Assembly (NCBI GenBank): GCA_956465555.1
Contig: OY101122.1
Location: forward strand, 941,001-1,005,000
Reading direction: 5' to 3'
DNA: 64,000 bases
Origin: Nitzschia sp. pyKryTriq1
Taxonomy: Eukaryota; Bacillariophyta; Bacillariophyceae; Bacillariales; Bacillariaceae
How positions within the stretch are numbered: position 1 is the first letter of the stretch; every line of letters begins with the position of its first letter. The notes under the pieces were generated by a model, which saw only the letters and a list, made by a program, of their open reading frames with translations, did no database searches and was not told the origin of the DNA. Shown in pieces: positions 61,081 through 64,000 of this stretch. The position numbers and the translations under genes were made by a program.

Positions 61081-61556
61081 GGTTGTTCGGTGTTATACTT
61101 CGCAAACTTGACTTGTGTTATCTTGCTTGTTGCTCTTCGCTCATCCCTCATCTCTTGCTGCTTTCTCTGTTGCGTTCACGTCTCACGTCTCACGTCATCG
61201 TCGCGTTTTCAGGTTCAGTGTAGTCTGAAGTCTGAAGTCGTCGCCGTCCGGTCGTCGTCCATCGTTCACTCATCATCATCGGCACGTTGAGGACTTCTTC
61301 GACTAAAATAATGGAATCTAGAATCTTCAATTATTTTGGGGGATCATTGTAAGTGAACACGCACGGAACCACCAAGAAAAGAATTACGCAGAAATCAAAA
61401 ATCAAATCGAAAGAAAGAACCATGAGATGCTCGTGTTCTTCCCTCCAACCTCCACCATCAAGCAAGCAACAACTAATACAACAAAGTTTCGGTTGATCCT
61501 TCCTGTCATCAATCATTATCATTTGACGATAGCAGAGCGAAAGTTGCAACAAAATT
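61081..61556. promoter_or_regulatory. Divergent promoter, plastid protein and EFG1
   Basis: 476 bp with CGTCTCACGTCTCACGTC and TGAAGTCTGAAGTCGTCG tandem words near 61180-61250, and no gene. Confidence 0.4.
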
Positions 61557-63059
61557 ATGGTCATCGTCAAAGCGCCTACCAAACATGGCTTGGACCGAAA
61601 ATTCAAGTCATGGCGTCGCGGCAAGTCGGAAAAATCGAACAAGCGCACTTCTTTGAAACAACAACTTCGAGGCATCGAACGGCTACTACAGAAACTTCCC
61701 GAAGGAGACAAGGAACGGAGGGATGAATTGGAAAAGAAAGTCCAAGCGCTGAAGCAGGAGATTGGTGACAAGCAGATGGTCATACAGGAAAAGAAACACG
61801 CCGAAAAGGCCCACGGGCAGCGCTTCCTGGACCGTCAACGGGTACGTAATGTGTAAAATGTGGGCAATTTTTATTCGGATCTAGTTTGCGAATATCTGCT
61901 GCTGGTGGGACCTGAAAAGACTCACGGCTCGTGTCTCATATCTCAATGAATTGGACTCCTCTTATAGCTAACGCGTCAGGAAAAACAATCACGTAAGCAA
62001 AAGTCAACAACCACCATGGAGTCCCAGCTTTTTAAGATTGCCTTGGATCAAGTGTATGTCGCTCATCATCCGAACGATGTCAAGTACATGCCTCTGTTTC
62101 GGAAAGGGGAACGCGTGGTGGATAATAGTCGGCAGCTCTATCGACGGGCTGTCACTCGACGTCGCATCCTGAAGGCGCTGACGAAAGAAAAACGAAACTG
62201 CACGTGGATTGCAAAAGACCAATATGATCGTCTCCCCTCGGTGGAATGGACCATTCAAGATGAAGAGCGGATCTTTGGTGGTAGCGTAACTCGACAAGGG
62301 ATGAAGGAATCGAAAAAGTCGATGCAGAAGGCAAACCATGATTCTAGGTTTGAGCTGGCACCTCAACACGATGCTGTTTTACAAGTCGCCGATCAAGTAA
62401 ACGCAGAACTAGACGACGACGACGACGACGACGAAAGTGAATCGAAGGAAGAGAATCCCGAGAGTGAAGTGTCAGAAAACGAGGCTACGAAGGAAAAGGG
62501 ACAAGAAAAGGCAAAGGATCGGAATGAAAAAGCCAAGGACGAAGCAGAGAGTGACGATTCTTCAGACACTAGTAGCAGTAGCGAGGACGAGGAAACTGGT
62601 GTGGCAGACCCTTTACGACGACTAAAGAAAAACATCATTCCAGTGGGAAAAAAGAGTAAACAAGTTCAGACGACGGTTGGCGAATCAAATAGCAGCGACT
62701 CTGACAGTAGCGATGATTCATCTTCGGACGAAGACGATGTCAAAAAGGAGCAAGGGCAAGAACAGGGCGCCGAGGATTCTTCTAGTGATGACTCAGACAG
62801 CCGTGGTGATATTAGCGACGAGGGAGATGCCCATTCGGTGGACGAGCCCAAGAGAAAGGCAGAAGCCAAGGATATGGGCAATGCAGACGACGAGATTGAT
62901 GACTTTCTAATGGATGCAAACAACGAAGATGACGTGAATGTCTTCTCGATGACTTTGAATCGAGTTCCTGCCCTAGATGGGCGGGGTGACAAGAGTAAAG
63001 GATGGGAAACTCAGAAGCAACGACCAGGACAATTCAAAAAACGCCGTACGCGAACATAG
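61557..63059 (+). CDS. EFG1: rRNA-processing protein EFG1, with long acidic tail
   Basis: Exons 61557-61841 and 61968-63059 give 458 residues. EFG1 is a nucleolar factor for small-subunit ribosome assembly and 18S rRNA maturation. The EFG1 domain reads TSLKQQLRGIERLLQKLPEG, then LEKKVQALKQEI and GQRFLDRQR; after the intron the segment LYRRAVTRRRIL follows. Two acceptors keep the frame: TATAG before 61968 (adds LTRQ, as listed) and GTCAG before 61980. CTAAC between them could instead be a branch point, favouring the second. Residues from about 230 are Glu/Asp/Ser-rich with many SD/SE pairs, typical of casein-kinase-phosphorylated nucleolar proteins. Its stop lies 15 bp from the convergent DNAJC11 stop. 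Confidence 0.82.
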
Positions 63060-63074
63060 CTAACCAGATGTTGT

Positions 63075-64000
63075 CTATAGCCTCTCTGCCCTGGGATGCG
63101 GCAGGATTAGTTCTTGTTTGTCTTGAATTGTGATTCGATAGGACTGACCCTGGAAGTCGTAGCGAATTTCCAGGGTCGGAGACGGACCGGACGAGTCATT
63201 TTCCAAAGGCGAAGGATCCGTCGTCCTATCCAGCAAATCCAACCATATGGCTTTCCACCACAGAACAGATCCAATAGAAGGGTGTGTATCCTCGGCCATG
63301 TCGGGCTCTTTCTCTGCATTCTTGGTAGAAATATCGTAGAATCCTAAAAGCTGACTTTTCGACTTTGCTGGTAGGGTTAAAGAAGACCGATTGACCCAGA
63401 ATTGAAGTGGAATGGCTGCGTCCCACTCCTCGCCCCCTTCTACTGAGTAAGTTGCCCTATGGATAATCAATCCTTCTTTCTCAGCCTCCTCCCGCTTCTT
63501 GCGTTTGGCTTGCCTTGCCATTAGAGCCTTTTGGAGTTCTGCATCTTGACGAGCTTTGGTCGTGGCGATTGCCGCAAGAGTCTTGGTCGATCCTTCTTCC
63601 TCACCCTTAATCACAGGATTATTCCAGCCCCATAGCTCTGCGATCCCCTCTTGGATCAGAAAAGATATCAGAGAAAAGTACAAGACTTGAATCGGATGTA
63701 CGTTACGCACGCCACTAGCCACCACTACAGGAATGCGCACCGTGGCCTCTCCTCTGGTCCAGGACAGGACCCATTCCAGGCCCCTTGCTGAAAACAAACG
63801 AATGCCCAGTCCTACGGTGGCTATTCTGGAATGGAGAGATTGTATCAGAGATCCGCCGACTTGCCACGACCCCACAGACTTCCATTCCCAGAAGATATGT
63901 GCAATTCGACTTTCATTTATCCTGGGTCGAAGGTCCAGCCGAGCAGAAACAAGTTTGGGATTTCGCAGTGAACAGTTCACTCGGGAGGATAGCTTGGTGT
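63075..64000 (-). CDS. DNAJC11: DNAJC11-like protein, C-terminal part (cut by window edge)
   Basis: The frame is open to the last base; no start lies inside the window. About 308 residues are present. The C-terminal DUF3395-type domain is clear: KALMARQAKRKKREEAEKEGLIIHRATY, then IPLQFWVNRSSLTLPAKSKSQLLGFYDI, and LEIRYDFQGQSYRITIQDKQELILP. The upstream part (LVSARLDLRPRIN...SIQSLHSRIATVGLGIRLFSARGLEWVLSW) fits the beta-rich middle of DNAJC11. The J-domain would be upstream, outside the window. DNAJC11 associates with the MICOS complex at mitochondrial cristae. Convergent with EFG1. Confidence 0.82.
   Translation of the reverse strand, partial: TKLSSRVNCSLRNPKLVSARLDLRPRINESRIAHIFWEWKSVGSWQVGGSLIQSLHSRIATVGLGIRLFSARGLEWVLSWTRGEATVRIPVVVASGVRNVHPIQVLYFSLISFLIQEGIAELWGWNNPVIKGEEEGSTKTLAAIATTKARQDAELQKALMARQAKRKKREEAEKEGLIIHRATYSVEGGEEWDAAIPLQFWVNRSSLTLPAKSKSQLLGFYDISTKNAEKEPDMAEDTHPSIGSVLWWKAIWLDLLDRTTDPSPLENDSSGPSPTLEIRYDFQGQSYRITIQDKQELILPHPRAERL

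Noticed and set aside
1-64000. CRISPR array, operon or bacterial-type system
   Set aside because: Introns, eukaryote-only families and signal-peptide patterns show nuclear eukaryotic DNA; no regular repeat-spacer array was seen.

Overview
The window reads as nuclear DNA of a photosynthetic stramenopile, most likely a diatom. Three things point there. Several N-termini look like diatom bipartite plastid-targeting presequences: a signal peptide followed by an A-x-A-F type cleavage motif (AMAF at 60.4-61.1 kb, AAAF at 52.3-53.6 kb, SRAF in the MATE transporter). Gene families common in diatoms are present: helicase-associated-repeat proteins, STAND/AAA ATPases and multi-copy repeat proteins. Genes are compact, with no introns or a few short ones (64-123 bp where measured) with GTAAG/GTGAG donors. 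Species cannot be fixed from sequence alone.

Layout. 0-14 kb: an edge-truncated secreted or plastid protein (-), a STAND/AAA ATPase (+), a pentameric ligand-gated ion channel-like protein (+), a helicase-associated-repeat protein (-) divergent from the TFIIH subunit TFB4/p34 (+), a PARP-RING-Deltex fusion (-) and a flavin amine oxidase (-). 14-16.8 kb: gene-poor, with a gene relic, three short inverted-repeat elements, a 45-bp tandem duplication and a fragment of the DUF3431-like gene. 16.8-23.4 kb: a DUF288/STELLO-like glycosyltransferase (-) divergent from a gene made of tandem DUF3431-like units, whose third unit is decaying. 24-28 kb: SMC5 (-, five exons). 29-32.7 kb: two tandem annexins (+). 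32.8-34.7 kb: a MATE transporter (-). 35-47.6 kb: a CCDC53-motif repeat protein with a CaaX end (+), a TBC RabGAP (-) and a 2168-residue repeat protein with a myristoylation-like start (-). 49-55.8 kb: mitochondrial enoyl reductase MECR (+), a short BET protein (-), a small secreted Cys-rich protein (+), a prolyl-iminopeptidase-like hydrolase (-) and ALG6 (+). 56-57 kb: a Copia remnant. 57.7-64 kb: a TPR protein (+), a plastid-type protein (-), EFG1 (+) and an edge-truncated DNAJC11 (-).

The genes do not form a pathway; this is ordinary eukaryotic neighbourhood order with many divergent and convergent pairs. The most notable item is the single polypeptide joining a PARP-type ADP-ribosyltransferase domain to a RING plus Deltex C-terminal domain. 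It couples in cis two activities that vertebrates bring together as the PARP9/DTX3L heterodimer. Also notable are the internally triplicated DUF3431-like gene with one dying unit, a Cys-loop-less ligand-gated channel relative, and GTAC-rich semi-palindromic blocks that recur between genes. Exon structures were built by hand from splice motifs and phase arithmetic; none has transcript support.
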